Shown one piece after another: positions 56,062-64,000 of a stretch of 64,000 nt of DNA. Numbering within the stretch: position 1 is the stretch's first letter; every line of letters begins with the position of its first letter. Source of the stretch: BJGV01 sp964013575 (lineage in GTDB: Bacteria > Pseudomonadota > Gammaproteobacteria > Burkholderiales > Nitrosomonadaceae); contig CAXGWP010000002.1 of assembly GCA_964013575.1 (NCBI GenBank), forward strand, positions 1 through 64,000, in the 5' to 3' direction. The position numbers and the translations under genes were made by a program. The notes beneath the pieces are model-generated. The model searched no databases and had not been told where the DNA came from. It worked only from the letters and a program-made list of their open reading frames with translations.

Positions 56062-56852
56062 ACAGCTATTGGAGCTTTAATTATTGGGTGGGGATTATAA
56101 TTTTCTAGTGTAAAATCTTTAAAATTGTAGCTTAGTATGTTCTGAACTGATGGGTTTAATTTCATTATAGGTAACTTTCTTGGTTGGCGTGAAAGTTGTT
56201 CATGAGCTTGGTCAAGGTGGTTCAGGTATAGATGAGCATCACCAAGGGTATGGATAAAGTCACCTGGTTTTAAATTACAACTTTGTGCCATCATTAATGT
56301 AAGTAATGCATAAGAAGCAATATTAAATGGTACGCCTAGAAAAACATCTGCACTACGCTGATAAAGTTGGCAAGATAATTTTCCATCAGCAACATAAAAT
56401 TGGAAAAATGCATGGCATGGTGGTAGTCGCATCATATCTAAATCACCTACATTCCATGCGGAAACAACCATGCGCCTAGAATCAGGGGTATTTTTAATTT
56501 GTCTGACTACTTGAGTAATTTGGTCAACGTGTTGTCCATTTGCTTTCGGCCATGAGCGCCATTGATATCCATAAATAGGACCTAAATTCCCATCCTCATC
56601 TGCCCATTCATCCCAGATAGAAACACCATTATCATTTAAATATTTTATGTTAGTTTCGCCTTGTAGAAACCATAGCAACTCATAAATAATGGACTTGAGA
56701 TGACATTTCTTAGTAGTAACTAGCGGGAATCCATCTGCTAGATTAAATCGCATTTGGTATCCAAATACTGAGAGTGTTCCTGTTCCTGTACGGTCTGTTT
56801 TTTTATGACCATTCTTAAGAACATGTTGCATTAATTTTATGTATTGGTGCAT
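56058..56852 (-). CDS. thyA: Thymidylate synthase
   Basis: Methylates dUMP to dTMP using methylene-tetrahydrofolate, producing the dihydrofolate that FolA recycles. 264 aa, identical in length to E. coli ThyA. The nucleophile is C146 in LPPCHAFFQF. The Arg/phosphate block RRMVVSAWNVGDLDMMRL, the dUMP-binding QRSADVFLGVPFNIASYALL and the exact C-terminal APIAV are present. There is no clear Shine-Dalgarno. It diverges from pepA over a 108-bp spacer with a TATAAT (56924-56929) on the pepA side. Confidence 0.98.
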   Translation of the reverse strand: MHQYIKLMQHVLKNGHKKTDRTGTGTLSVFGYQMRFNLADGFPLVTTKKCHLKSIIYELLWFLQGETNIKYLNDNGVSIWDEWADEDGNLGPIYGYQWRSWPKANGQHVDQITQVVRQIKNTPDSRRMVVSAWNVGDLDMMRLPPCHAFFQFYVADGKLSCQLYQRSADVFLGVPFNIASYALLTLMMAQSCNLKPGDFIHTLGDAHLYLNHLDQAHEQLSRQPRKLPIMKLNPSVQNILSYNFKDFTLENYNPHPIIKAPIAV

Positions 56853-56960
56853 GCAATAAAAGATTACTGTAATAGTATTAAAGGTTGTGTAAGAAAACTT
56901 AATTTTTTAATAAGATGTAGTGTATATAATACCAGTTAATTATTTATAGGATTAAAACAT

Positions 56961-58445
56961 ATGATAGCAAAACTCATACAAAAAGAATTACCTTTAAATA
57001 CGACTAAAAAAATAAATCAAATATTAGTGGTGTTACCAAAAAAAGAAAAATTATCAGGAAAGATACTAAATCAGCTATCTTTCTATGGAAAGGATACTTT
57101 AGAAGCTTTATTGCTTCGACGCAAGATGAAATTTATGGAAATTTGTGGTAACCCAGTTAGCGCTAATCTAGCAGACGGCTCTTTATGTGTATGGATTATT
57201 GTTGACTTAAAAGAGTCTATTTTTGAGCAGCAAACATGTATGCGTAAAGCATTAGCAATATTATTAAATGAATCTCCTAAGGAAATTCAAATTGGTGTCT
57301 ACGGACGTGTTCAGGAAAAGAAGAGGTTGGCAGAATTAGCAGTATTTGTGGCATGGGTAAATGGTGTAATGATGCCATCTCTCAAAACTAATAAGAAAGA
57401 ATTACATAGAAATAATCTTATTAAAATTGTTTTGCATGGGTACAAAGATGCTAATGAATTTTTATTGCTGCGTAGTAAAGCAGAGGGTAATATATTGTCG
57501 CGTGAACTTACTATTATGCCAGCAAATGAATTAACTCCAGATGCATATTGTAGCCGTATTAAGAAACTTGCAAAAAAAGAATGTTGGAAATATGAGAAAT
57601 ATAATTTAAAAAATCTTCGTAAAATTGGTGCTGGTGCATTTATTGCTGTAGCTCAGGGTAGTGATTCAGAAGATGCAGGTATTGTTCATTTGCAGAGGCG
57701 AGTTAGTGGGGCAGATAAAACTATAGCATTAGTAGGAAAAGGTATTTGTTTTGATACTGGAGGCCATAATCTTAAGCCAGCACGCTATATGCATGGGATG
57801 CATGAAGATATGAATGGCTCCGCTGTGGCACTGGGAATTTTTCTTGCAGCAACTAAGGCTAAATTAAATATAAATATGGACTGTTGGCTTGCTATAGCAC
57901 AAAACCATATTGGTCCTAGTGCATATAAGCAAAATGATGTAATCACTTCGCTAAGCGGAGAAACAATTGAAATTATAAATACAGATGCAGAAGGCCGCCT
58001 GGTATTAGCGGACACTTTGCATTTAGCGGCAAAAAAAAATCCTGATGTTGTAATAGATTTTGCGACACTTACAGGTACAATGTGGGTGGCTCTTGGTTCC
58101 CGATATAGTGGATTTTTTAGTAATAATGATGTTTTAGTGAAGCAAGCCATAATGTCAGGGAAACTTAGTGGCGAGAGAGTTCTAGAATTTCCTATGGATT
58201 CAGATTATGCAATAAATTTGAAAAGTACAATTGCTGATATTAAACAGTGTTCATTGGAGTCTGAAGCTGATCATATTCTTGCAGCAATCTTTCTTAGTAA
58301 ATTTGTTGGTAAAATTCCATGGATACATATGGATCTTTCTTCGAGTAGAAATACAGGAGGTTTAGGAGCAGTTGGTAGTGATGTTACAGGTTTTGGTGTG
58401 GGATGGGGTATCCAAATGCTGCAAACATTTTTGAAGAACAGGTAG
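56961..58445 (+). CDS. pepA: M17 leucyl aminopeptidase
   Basis: Two-metal aminopeptidase, 494 aa (E. coli PepA 503). Metal and catalytic residues are K260 and D265 (VGKGICFDTGG), D283 (HEDMNG), D342 and E344 (NTDAEGRL), and R346, each exactly ten lower than in E. coli. The N-terminal macro-like domain is shorter and diverged. In E. coli PepA also binds DNA; that cannot be judged here. TATAGGATTAAAA lies before the ATG at 56961. Confidence 0.93.
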   Translation: MIAKLIQKELPLNTTKKINQILVVLPKKEKLSGKILNQLSFYGKDTLEALLLRRKMKFMEICGNPVSANLADGSLCVWIIVDLKESIFEQQTCMRKALAILLNESPKEIQIGVYGRVQEKKRLAELAVFVAWVNGVMMPSLKTNKKELHRNNLIKIVLHGYKDANEFLLLRSKAEGNILSRELTIMPANELTPDAYCSRIKKLAKKECWKYEKYNLKNLRKIGAGAFIAVAQGSDSEDAGIVHLQRRVSGADKTIALVGKGICFDTGGHNLKPARYMHGMHEDMNGSAVALGIFLAATKAKLNINMDCWLAIAQNHIGPSAYKQNDVITSLSGETIEIINTDAEGRLVLADTLHLAAKKNPDVVIDFATLTGTMWVALGSRYSGFFSNNDVLVKQAIMSGKLSGERVLEFPMDSDYAINLKSTIADIKQCSLESEADHILAAIFLSKFVGKIPWIHMDLSSSRNTGGLGAVGSDVTGFGVGWGIQMLQTFLKNR

Positions 58446-58507
58446 ATATAAATTTATTTTCTCGTGCTAAAATTGATATCTTAATTTTTTAAAAAAAGTG
58501 AGTTGAA

Positions 58508-59677
58508 ATGTCTGGTAACACAATTGGAAAGCTTTTTTGTGTAACTTCTTTTGGTGAATCTCATGGCCCAGCTATTGGCTGCGTTGTTGATGGTTGCCCA
58601 CCAGGTATAGAATTAACCCCAAGTGATATTCAGCGTGAACTAGACTGGCGAAAACCAGGCACTTCTCGTTTTGTAACTCAGAGAAAAGAATCAGATATAG
58701 TTGAAATTCTCTCTGGTGTTTTTGAAGGTAAAACTACCGGCACTCCTATAGCTTTATTGATTCATAATGAGGACCAGCGTAGTAAAGATTACAGTAAAAT
58801 CATGGATGTTTTTCGTCCTGGGCACGCAGATTATACATATTGGCAAAAATATGGGATTAGAGATTATCGCGGTGGCGGAAGAGCTTCTGCTCGTGAAACA
58901 GCAGTTAGAGTGGCTGCTGCATCTATAGCCAAGAAATGGTTAAATAAAAAATTTGGTATTGAGATACGGGGCCACATGGCGCAATTAGGTTCAGTAAAAA
59001 TCCCATTTAAAAATTGGGACATGGTACATAGTAACCCATTCTTTTCTGCAAACTCTGATATTGTGCCTCAACTTGAAGAGTATATGAAGAAAATACATAA
59101 ATCTGGTGATTCAATTGGTGCAAAAATTGTTGTAGTGGCAAAGAATGTTCCTGTAGGGTGGGGAGAACCTGTTTATGATAGGTTAGATGCTGATATTGCA
59201 CATGCCATGGTAAGTATTAATGCTGTTAAAGGTGTTGAGATTGGTGCAGGCTTTGCTAGTATTGAACAAAAAGGTACTGAGCATTCAGATGAAATTACTC
59301 CCGAAGGATTTTTAAGTAATAATGCAGGTGGGATATTAGGAGGGATCTCAACAGGCCAGGATCTTATTGTAAATATTGCGGTTAAGCCTACTTCAAGCAT
59401 TCGCACAGGGCGTCGTTCAATTAATAAATCTGGGAAGCCTTTAATTGTAGAAACTCATGGTAGGCATGACCCATGTGTTGGAATTCGCGCGACCCCAATT
59501 GCTGAGGCAATGATGGCATTAGTATTGATGGATCATGCATTACGCCATCGAGCTCAAAATGGAGATGTTAGCTGTTTAACATCAAAAATTCCAAGTAAAG
59601 TTTCTAATAAAAAACCCATACCTAATAGTGAGTTAAAACTTGAGTCTACAGAAAATCCTGAGCCTAATGAGGCTTGA
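58508..59677 (+). CDS. aroC: Chorismate synthase
   Basis: FMN-dependent last step of the shikimate pathway. 389 aa (E. coli 361). Signatures: CVTSFGESHGPAIGCVVDGCPPG at the N-terminus, RPGHADYTYWQKYGIRDYRGGGRASARET near residue 110-140 and DPCVGIRATPIAEAM near 320. The last 30 residues are a hydrophilic extension rich in Lys, Pro, Ser and Glu beyond the family fold. It is 62 bp after pepA. Confidence 0.97.
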   Translation: MSGNTIGKLFCVTSFGESHGPAIGCVVDGCPPGIELTPSDIQRELDWRKPGTSRFVTQRKESDIVEILSGVFEGKTTGTPIALLIHNEDQRSKDYSKIMDVFRPGHADYTYWQKYGIRDYRGGGRASARETAVRVAAASIAKKWLNKKFGIEIRGHMAQLGSVKIPFKNWDMVHSNPFFSANSDIVPQLEEYMKKIHKSGDSIGAKIVVVAKNVPVGWGEPVYDRLDADIAHAMVSINAVKGVEIGAGFASIEQKGTEHSDEITPEGFLSNNAGGILGGISTGQDLIVNIAVKPTSSIRTGRRSINKSGKPLIVETHGRHDPCVGIRATPIAEAMMALVLMDHALRHRAQNGDVSCLTSKIPSKVSNKKPIPNSELKLESTENPEPNEA

Positions 59678-59757
59678 ATCAATTTTTGTTTTTTAGGCTG
59701 GTATAGATAATTAAGAGTTATAATTCTTTAGGGTATGTGAACAGCTAATTGTATTTA

Positions 59758-60894
59758 ATGAAATTACGTTGGGATATTTTTTGTACTATTATTGATAATT
59801 TTGGTGATATTGGTTTCTGTTGGAGGCTTGCGCGTCAGTTAGTGAATGAGCATGGTCTAAAAGTAAAGCTCTGGGTCGATGACCTTGTTACTTTTTCTCA
59901 GATTGAGCCGGCTATAGATGTTGAGAAAGAGCAGCAGAACCTAAAAGGTGTTGAGATCTGCTTCTGGAGAAAAGATTTTGCTGGAGTTAAGCCTGCTGAC
60001 GTAGTAATTGAGGCATTTGCTTGTAAATTGCCTACTAATTACATTTTATCTATGGCAGATATGGTACAGCAGCCAGTTTGGATAAACCTAGAGTATCTTA
60101 GTGCAGAACATTGGATATTAGACTGTCATTGTTTGCCATCATTTCATCCATATTTACCTTTAACAAAGTATTTCTTTTTTCCAGGGTTTGTGCCAGGAAC
60201 AGGGGGGGTATTATTAGAAAAGGAATTATTGACTAATCGAGTTATATTTAATAGCTCTTCACAGGATAAATTCAGGAAAAAAATTGGCTTGCAATTATCT
60301 AGAGAAGGAGAGCTGTATGTCTCTTTATTTCATTATGATGATGCTCCAATAAAAGATTTATTGTTAGCATTTGTCATATCAGATATTCCAATATGTATTT
60401 TCATTCCGATAAATTTAGTCAGTCATGCTATTCGTATTTATTTTGGAGCCGATTCCCTTAGGATTGGCAACATATTACAATCTGGTAACTTACGAGTATG
60501 TATTATCCCTTTTTTAGAACAAGAGGAGTATGATCGATTACTTTGGGCATGTGATATCAATTTTGTGCGTGGAGAGGATTCTTTTCTTAGGGCTCAATGG
60601 TCAGGCCGTACCTTTGTATGGAACATTTATCCCCAAACTGAAAGTGCACATAAATTAAAGTTAGAGGCATTTTTAGATCTATATACTAAGAAAATGCCTC
60701 AAGAGATGGCAAAAGCTGTATTTTATTTTTGGCAAGCATGGAATGGTAATGGACAGTTATTAAATTCATGGCCTAATTTTGTAGGACAGATAGCTAGGCT
60801 GGAAAAATATAATAATAAATGGATTGAACAGATATTATCTATAGGAGACCTTACGTCTAATCTTATAGAATTTAGTAGAAAAGATCGGATATAA
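59758..60894 (+). CDS. earP: EF-P arginine rhamnosyltransferase EarP
   Basis: GT-B glycosyltransferase (DUF2331) that transfers rhamnose from dTDP-rhamnose to Arg32 of EF-P. 378 aa from the ATG at 59758. With this start the catalytic Asp residues are D13 and D17 (DNFGDIG) and the sugar-nucleotide Glu is E273 (RGEDSFLRAQWSG), the same numbers as in characterised Pseudomonas EarP. This argues against the in-frame TTG at 59749. No Shine-Dalgarno is visible. It is 79 bp upstream of efp, the diagnostic pairing. Confidence 0.95.
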   Translation: MKLRWDIFCTIIDNFGDIGFCWRLARQLVNEHGLKVKLWVDDLVTFSQIEPAIDVEKEQQNLKGVEICFWRKDFAGVKPADVVIEAFACKLPTNYILSMADMVQQPVWINLEYLSAEHWILDCHCLPSFHPYLPLTKYFFFPGFVPGTGGVLLEKELLTNRVIFNSSSQDKFRKKIGLQLSREGELYVSLFHYDDAPIKDLLLAFVISDIPICIFIPINLVSHAIRIYFGADSLRIGNILQSGNLRVCIIPFLEQEEYDRLLWACDINFVRGEDSFLRAQWSGRTFVWNIYPQTESAHKLKLEAFLDLYTKKMPQEMAKAVFYFWQAWNGNGQLLNSWPNFVGQIARLEKYNNKWIEQILSIGDLTSNLIEFSRKDRI

Positions 60895-60973
60895 TCTTGA
60901 GCGTATAAATGAAATAAAGTCCATAGTAAGTTTTAAAGAATAATTTTCTTGAGTCTTAAATATAAGGTTAGAT

Positions 60974-61537
60974 ATGAAAATAGCAATGGAGCTTCGTGTA
61001 GGTAATGTCGTGATGATTGATAGTGTACCAATGGTGGTACAAAAATCTGAATTTACCAAGTCTGGAAGGAATGCTTCTGTAGTAAGAATGAAATTAAAGA
61101 GTCTTCTTTCTAATACTGTAACAGAAACAGTATATAAGGCTGATGAAAAATTTGATATGGCTGCACTAGATCATCAAGATTGTACGTACTCATATTATTC
61201 AGACCCATTATATGTATTTGTTGACAGTGAATATAATCAGATTGAAGTTGAGGCCGATAGTATGCCAAGGGTGTTGAATTATTTAACTGATGGAATGGAG
61301 GATATTTGCAAATTAACTTCATATAACGGAAAAGTTATTTCAGTTGAGCTTCCAACTACAGTAGTCCGTGAGATTGAATATACTGAGCCTGCTGTTCGCG
61401 GTGATACATCAGGAAAAGTAATGAAATTGGCAAAACTGAAAGGAACCTCTTATCAGATTCAAGTTGCGGCCTTTATTGAGATTGGGGATATGGTAGAGAT
61501 TGATACCCGTACAAATGAATTTAAGAAGCGCGCCTGA
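60974..61537 (+). CDS. efp: Elongation factor P (EarP type, Arg32)
   Basis: Rescues ribosomes stalled at consecutive prolines. 187 aa, three OB-like beta domains. The loop tip reads KSGRNAS with Arg at residue 32, the residue rhamnosylated by EarP; lysine-modified EF-Ps have Lys here. The C-terminal GDMVEIDTRTNEFKKRA is canonical. It follows earP by 79 bp with TAAGGTTAGAT before the ATG. Likely clients nearby are NuoH and NuoJ, each with a PPP tract. Confidence 0.98.
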   Translation: MKIAMELRVGNVVMIDSVPMVVQKSEFTKSGRNASVVRMKLKSLLSNTVTETVYKADEKFDMAALDHQDCTYSYYSDPLYVFVDSEYNQIEVEADSMPRVLNYLTDGMEDICKLTSYNGKVISVELPTTVVREIEYTEPAVRGDTSGKVMKLAKLKGTSYQIQVAAFIEIGDMVEIDTRTNEFKKRA

Positions 61538-61848
61538 TTATTTTAGATCCTGATAGGACATACTGTGTGTTCATTAGAAGTGAGTGGCTAGGTTAATATA
61601 TTTTCTAAGTTATATTTATGTCCATAGTATTTTTTACGATCGTAAACTTTTTCATACTAATATAAATAACTCTTTGAAAATTAATTAAATAAAATTAAAT
61701 TTAATTAATAATTTCCTAGTTTAGCCACAAAATATTTTTTATATATTTTTATTTAGATTGTATATAAGGTTTTTATACTGCACTATGATAATAAATTTAA
61801 GATGCTATATTGCTTCTTTCATTGCAGTTAATTATAAAAAATGATCTG
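61538..61848. other. Spacer between efp and the MFS gene with two inverted repeats
   Basis: 311 bp without a supported gene. TTTACGATCGTAAA (61633-61646) is a perfect 14-bp palindrome followed by CTTTTTC, so it may be a weak terminator or an operator. ATTAATTAAAT (61680-61690) and ATTTAATTAAT (61699-61709) are perfect 11-bp inverted repeats, all A/T, so low-complexity chance is possible. The rest is very AT-rich. Confidence 0.4.
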
Positions 61849-62991
61849 ATGCAATCAATTCCCTATTGGCGTCTTTCTGGATTCTATTTCTTTCATTTTG
61901 CATTTATAGGCGCATTCTCCCCTTATTGGGGCCTCTACCTCAAGTCTCTTTCTTTTGATGCATTTCAGATTGGCATATTGATGTCTTTGTTACATGTAAC
62001 GCGTATCTTTGCCCCAACTGCATGGGGTTGGCTTTCTGATTATATTGGGAAAAGAATGTTAATTGTCCAGTTGGCCGCTATTACAGGTTTTATAAGTTAT
62101 TGTGGAGTTTTCTTTGGGGTATCATTTTATTGGTTATTTATTGTAATGATTTTTATGAGCTTCTTTTGGAGCGCATCGCTTCCTTTAATTGAAGCAACAA
62201 CCCTATCTTACCTTGGAAATAATACGGCTAGATATGGGAGTATCCGTTCATGGGGTTCATTCGGATTTGTTTGTTCTGTAGTTGGTATAGGGTATTTATT
62301 AGATACTGCTGAGATTATATCTTTATTATGGTGGGTTCTTGGATTTAAGTTAGGTATTGTTTTTTTTTCTTGGAGAATTCCCGAAGTGGAGATTCTATCT
62401 CATTCTTCTGATAATTTATCTGTTAAGCAAATATTTAAACAGCCTATCGTATTGTCGTTTTTTGTTGCATGTTTATTAATGGCCTTTGCACATGGCCCAT
62501 ACTACACATTCTATTCAATTTATTTAGTAGAGCATGGGTATAGTAAAGGTGTTATCGGTTGGCTCTGGGCAATTGGGGTCATATGTGAAATAGGTATATT
62601 TTTTCTGATACCTAGGGTAATAAAATGGCTTAGTTTAAAGTATATCCTTGCAATCAGTTTCTTTTGTGCAGTAATAAGGTTTTTAATGATAGCCTGGGGA
62701 GTTGAATGGCCGATCGTAATTCTATTTGCACAAATTTTACATGCTATAACATATGGAGCACATCATGTTGCAGCTATGATGGTTGTTCACCATTTTTTTC
62801 GTGGCCGACATCAGGCTAAGGGGCAAGCTTTCTATACAAGCTTTACATTTGGGATTGGAGGAGCATTAGGCGGAATATTTAGTGGTTATGCATGGGGTTG
62901 GTTAGGATCAGAGCTTACATTTAGTATAAGTGCATTATCTGCACTTTTAGGATTAGGGCTAATAATACAAAAAGTTAACATTAGATGGTAA
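61849..62991 (+). CDS. MFS transporter, LacY/HcaT-like
   Basis: Twelve-span major facilitator, 380 aa from the ATG at 61849. The N-terminus WRLSGFYFFHFAFIGAFSPYWGLYL is typical of the 3-phenylpropionate/nucleoside-symporter-like (HcaT) group, with the loop 2-3 motif GWLSDYIGKRM and RYGSIRSWGSFGFV in span 5. The substrate is unknown, and family names are only by resemblance. An in-frame TTG at 61810 would add 13 residues. No Shine-Dalgarno is seen. It lies 70 bp upstream of leuC but no functional link is evident. Confidence 0.85.
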   Translation: MQSIPYWRLSGFYFFHFAFIGAFSPYWGLYLKSLSFDAFQIGILMSLLHVTRIFAPTAWGWLSDYIGKRMLIVQLAAITGFISYCGVFFGVSFYWLFIVMIFMSFFWSASLPLIEATTLSYLGNNTARYGSIRSWGSFGFVCSVVGIGYLLDTAEIISLLWWVLGFKLGIVFFSWRIPEVEILSHSSDNLSVKQIFKQPIVLSFFVACLLMAFAHGPYYTFYSIYLVEHGYSKGVIGWLWAIGVICEIGIFFLIPRVIKWLSLKYILAISFFCAVIRFLMIAWGVEWPIVILFAQILHAITYGAHHVAAMMVVHHFFRGRHQAKGQAFYTSFTFGIGGALGGIFSGYAWGWLGSELTFSISALSALLGLGLIIQKVNIRW

Positions 62992-63061
62992 ATAAAAAAT
63001 AAAATAGCAGGTTAAATAATTACATTATGAGATAATATATTTTTAATAAGGTCTTCTATGA

Positions 63062-64000
63062 ATGCAAACTTTATACGATAAACTTTGGGAAGAGCATGTT
63101 GTCCATGATGATCTGTCTGGAGCAGAATTGATCTATATTGACCGTCATTTAGTTCATGAAGTGACTAGCCCACAAGCATTTGAGTCATTAAAAATTGCTG
63201 GGAGAAAACCTTGGAGAGAGGGTTCGATTCTTGCAGTTGCAGACCACAATGTTCCGACTACTAATCGCAAACATGGAATAAGTGACCCTATTTCACGATT
63301 ACAGGTTGAAACTCTTGATAGGAATTGTGAGGAGCTGGGTATAGCTGAGTTTAAGATGAATGATATGCGCCAGGGAATAGTCCATGTAATTGGCCCAGAG
63401 CAAGGCGCTACATTACCTGGTATGACAGTTGTATGTGGTGATTCTCATACTAGCACACATGGCGCATTTGCCTGCCTTGCTTTTGGAATTGGCACATCAG
63501 AAGTAGAGCATGTTCTTGCGACCCAATGCTTATCTATTAAAAAATCGTTAAATATGAGAGTTTTGATAAATGGTAGCCTTTGTCCTGGCGTTACTGCTAA
63601 AGATTTAGCACTTGCTATCATTGGGGAAATTGGGACAGCTGGTGGCACTGGTTACGCTATTGAATTCACAGGAGGAACAATTAGTGCTTTGTCTATGGAA
63701 GGTCGTATGACACTTTGTAATATGGCAATTGAAGCAGGTGCACGTGCGGGCTTGATAGCAGTAGATAATATTACTATTGAATATATTAGTGGGAGACCAT
63801 ATGCACCAAAAGGAAATTCTTGGGAAAAAGCAGTGAATTATTGGCGTACCCTTAAAAGCGATGAGGGGGCAAATTTTGATCATATTGTAAATATAGATGC
63901 AACACAGATAAAACCGCAAATAACTTGGGGAACTTCTCCAGAGATGGTTTTAGCAGTAGATGGGAGAGTTCCAGATCCATTAAAAATTCCTGACTTAATA
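63062..64000 (+). CDS. leuC: 3-isopropylmalate dehydratase large subunit (partial, 5' part)
   Basis: Isomerises 2- and 3-isopropylmalate in leucine biosynthesis. The first 313 codons are present and run off the window end in frame. The start MQTLYDKLWEEHVV is typical LeuC. Aconitase-family blocks include LIYIDRHLVHEVTSPQAF, VADHNVPTTNR, GIVHVIGPEQGATLPGMTVVCGDSHTSTHGAFA and GTSEVEHVLATQ. The cluster-binding Cys residues lie beyond the window. AAGG (63048-63051) is 10 bases before the ATG. leuD would be expected downstream. Confidence 0.96.
   Translation, partial: MQTLYDKLWEEHVVHDDLSGAELIYIDRHLVHEVTSPQAFESLKIAGRKPWREGSILAVADHNVPTTNRKHGISDPISRLQVETLDRNCEELGIAEFKMNDMRQGIVHVIGPEQGATLPGMTVVCGDSHTSTHGAFACLAFGIGTSEVEHVLATQCLSIKKSLNMRVLINGSLCPGVTAKDLALAIIGEIGTAGGTGYAIEFTGGTISALSMEGRMTLCNMAIEAGARAGLIAVDNITIEYISGRPYAPKGNSWEKAVNYWRTLKSDEGANFDHIVNIDATQIKPQITWGTSPEMVLAVDGRVPDPLKIPDLI

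Noticed and set aside
57785..58150. 121-codon minus-strand frame inside pepA
   Set aside because: It is opposite the metal-binding core of pepA; the sense strand explains the constraint.
1..64000. CRISPR arrays, IS elements, prophage or integrase-linked islands
   Set aside because: None was seen: no spaced direct repeats, no transposase or integrase genes, and gene order is that of a core chromosome.

Overview
The window is a gene-dense, AT-rich stretch of a bacterial chromosome. The gene content and order are those of a betaproteobacterium: rplL-rpoB-rpoC; tpiA-secG-tRNA-Leu-nuoA..N; gpmA/envC/ctpA/moeB running away from a rhodanese-grxC-secB-SH3-gpsA run; bioBFHCD; earP-efp; and leuC. The metG / apbC / dcd / decarboxylase neighbourhood and the squalene-synthase-like gene suggest the Nitrosomonadales side of the class (Nitrosomonadaceae, Gallionellaceae or Methylophilaceae relatives). 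That placement is an inference from memory and was not tested by tree or search. The A+T bias, many weak or missing Shine-Dalgarno sequences, several TTG/GTG starts and AT-rich spacers fit a streamlined or host-associated genome. However, almost every gene looks full length and no pseudogene, IS element, prophage or CRISPR array was seen.

Layout: 1-8582 holds the end of rplL, a strong intergenic hairpin, then rpoB and rpoC. 8583-11882 holds a phosphate transporter (pstC, pstA, pstB) behind a good candidate Pho box, without pstS or phoU nearby. 12080-13433 holds tpiA, secG with a repeat-built tail, and tRNA-Leu(GAG). 13558-28220 is a complete 14-gene complex I operon, nuoA to nuoN. 28334-30238 is htpG. 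30444-36010 is a three-gene heavy-metal RND efflux operon (outer-membrane channel, lipoprotein adaptor, pump). 36132-37019 is argB. 37080-41384, on the minus strand, holds gpmA, envC, ctpA and moeB. 41754-44523 holds a cysteine-less rhodanese, grxC, secB, an SH3 protein and gpsA. 44668-49240 holds the biotin genes bioB, F, H, C, D. 49343-52173, minus strand, holds metG and a squalene/phytoene synthase. 52291-55478 holds apbC, dcd and an ornithine/lysine-type decarboxylase. 55468-56852, minus strand, holds thyA and folA. 56961-64000 holds pepA, aroC, earP, efp, an MFS transporter and the 5' part of leuC.

Together the genes describe an aerobic, largely self-sufficient cell: proton-pumping NADH oxidation, glycolytic/gluconeogenic enzymes, arginine, aromatic, leucine and biotin synthesis, dTMP and folate metabolism, envelope division control (EnvC), Sec export (SecB, SecG), and rhamnosylated EF-P for polyproline translation (NuoH and NuoJ in this window carry PPP).

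I found no clearly novel multi-gene system. The observations most worth a second look are: the rhodanese whose catalytic Cys is Tyr; the RND pump with mixed class motifs; the Pho box and the intrinsic-terminator-like hairpin inside the pst operon; the perfect 17-bp rplL-rpoB hairpin; the repeated palindromic element around the bioB promoter; a 17-codon leader ORF before the decarboxylase; the 30-bp in-frame repeats in secG; and the MetG without its C-terminal tRNA-binding domain.
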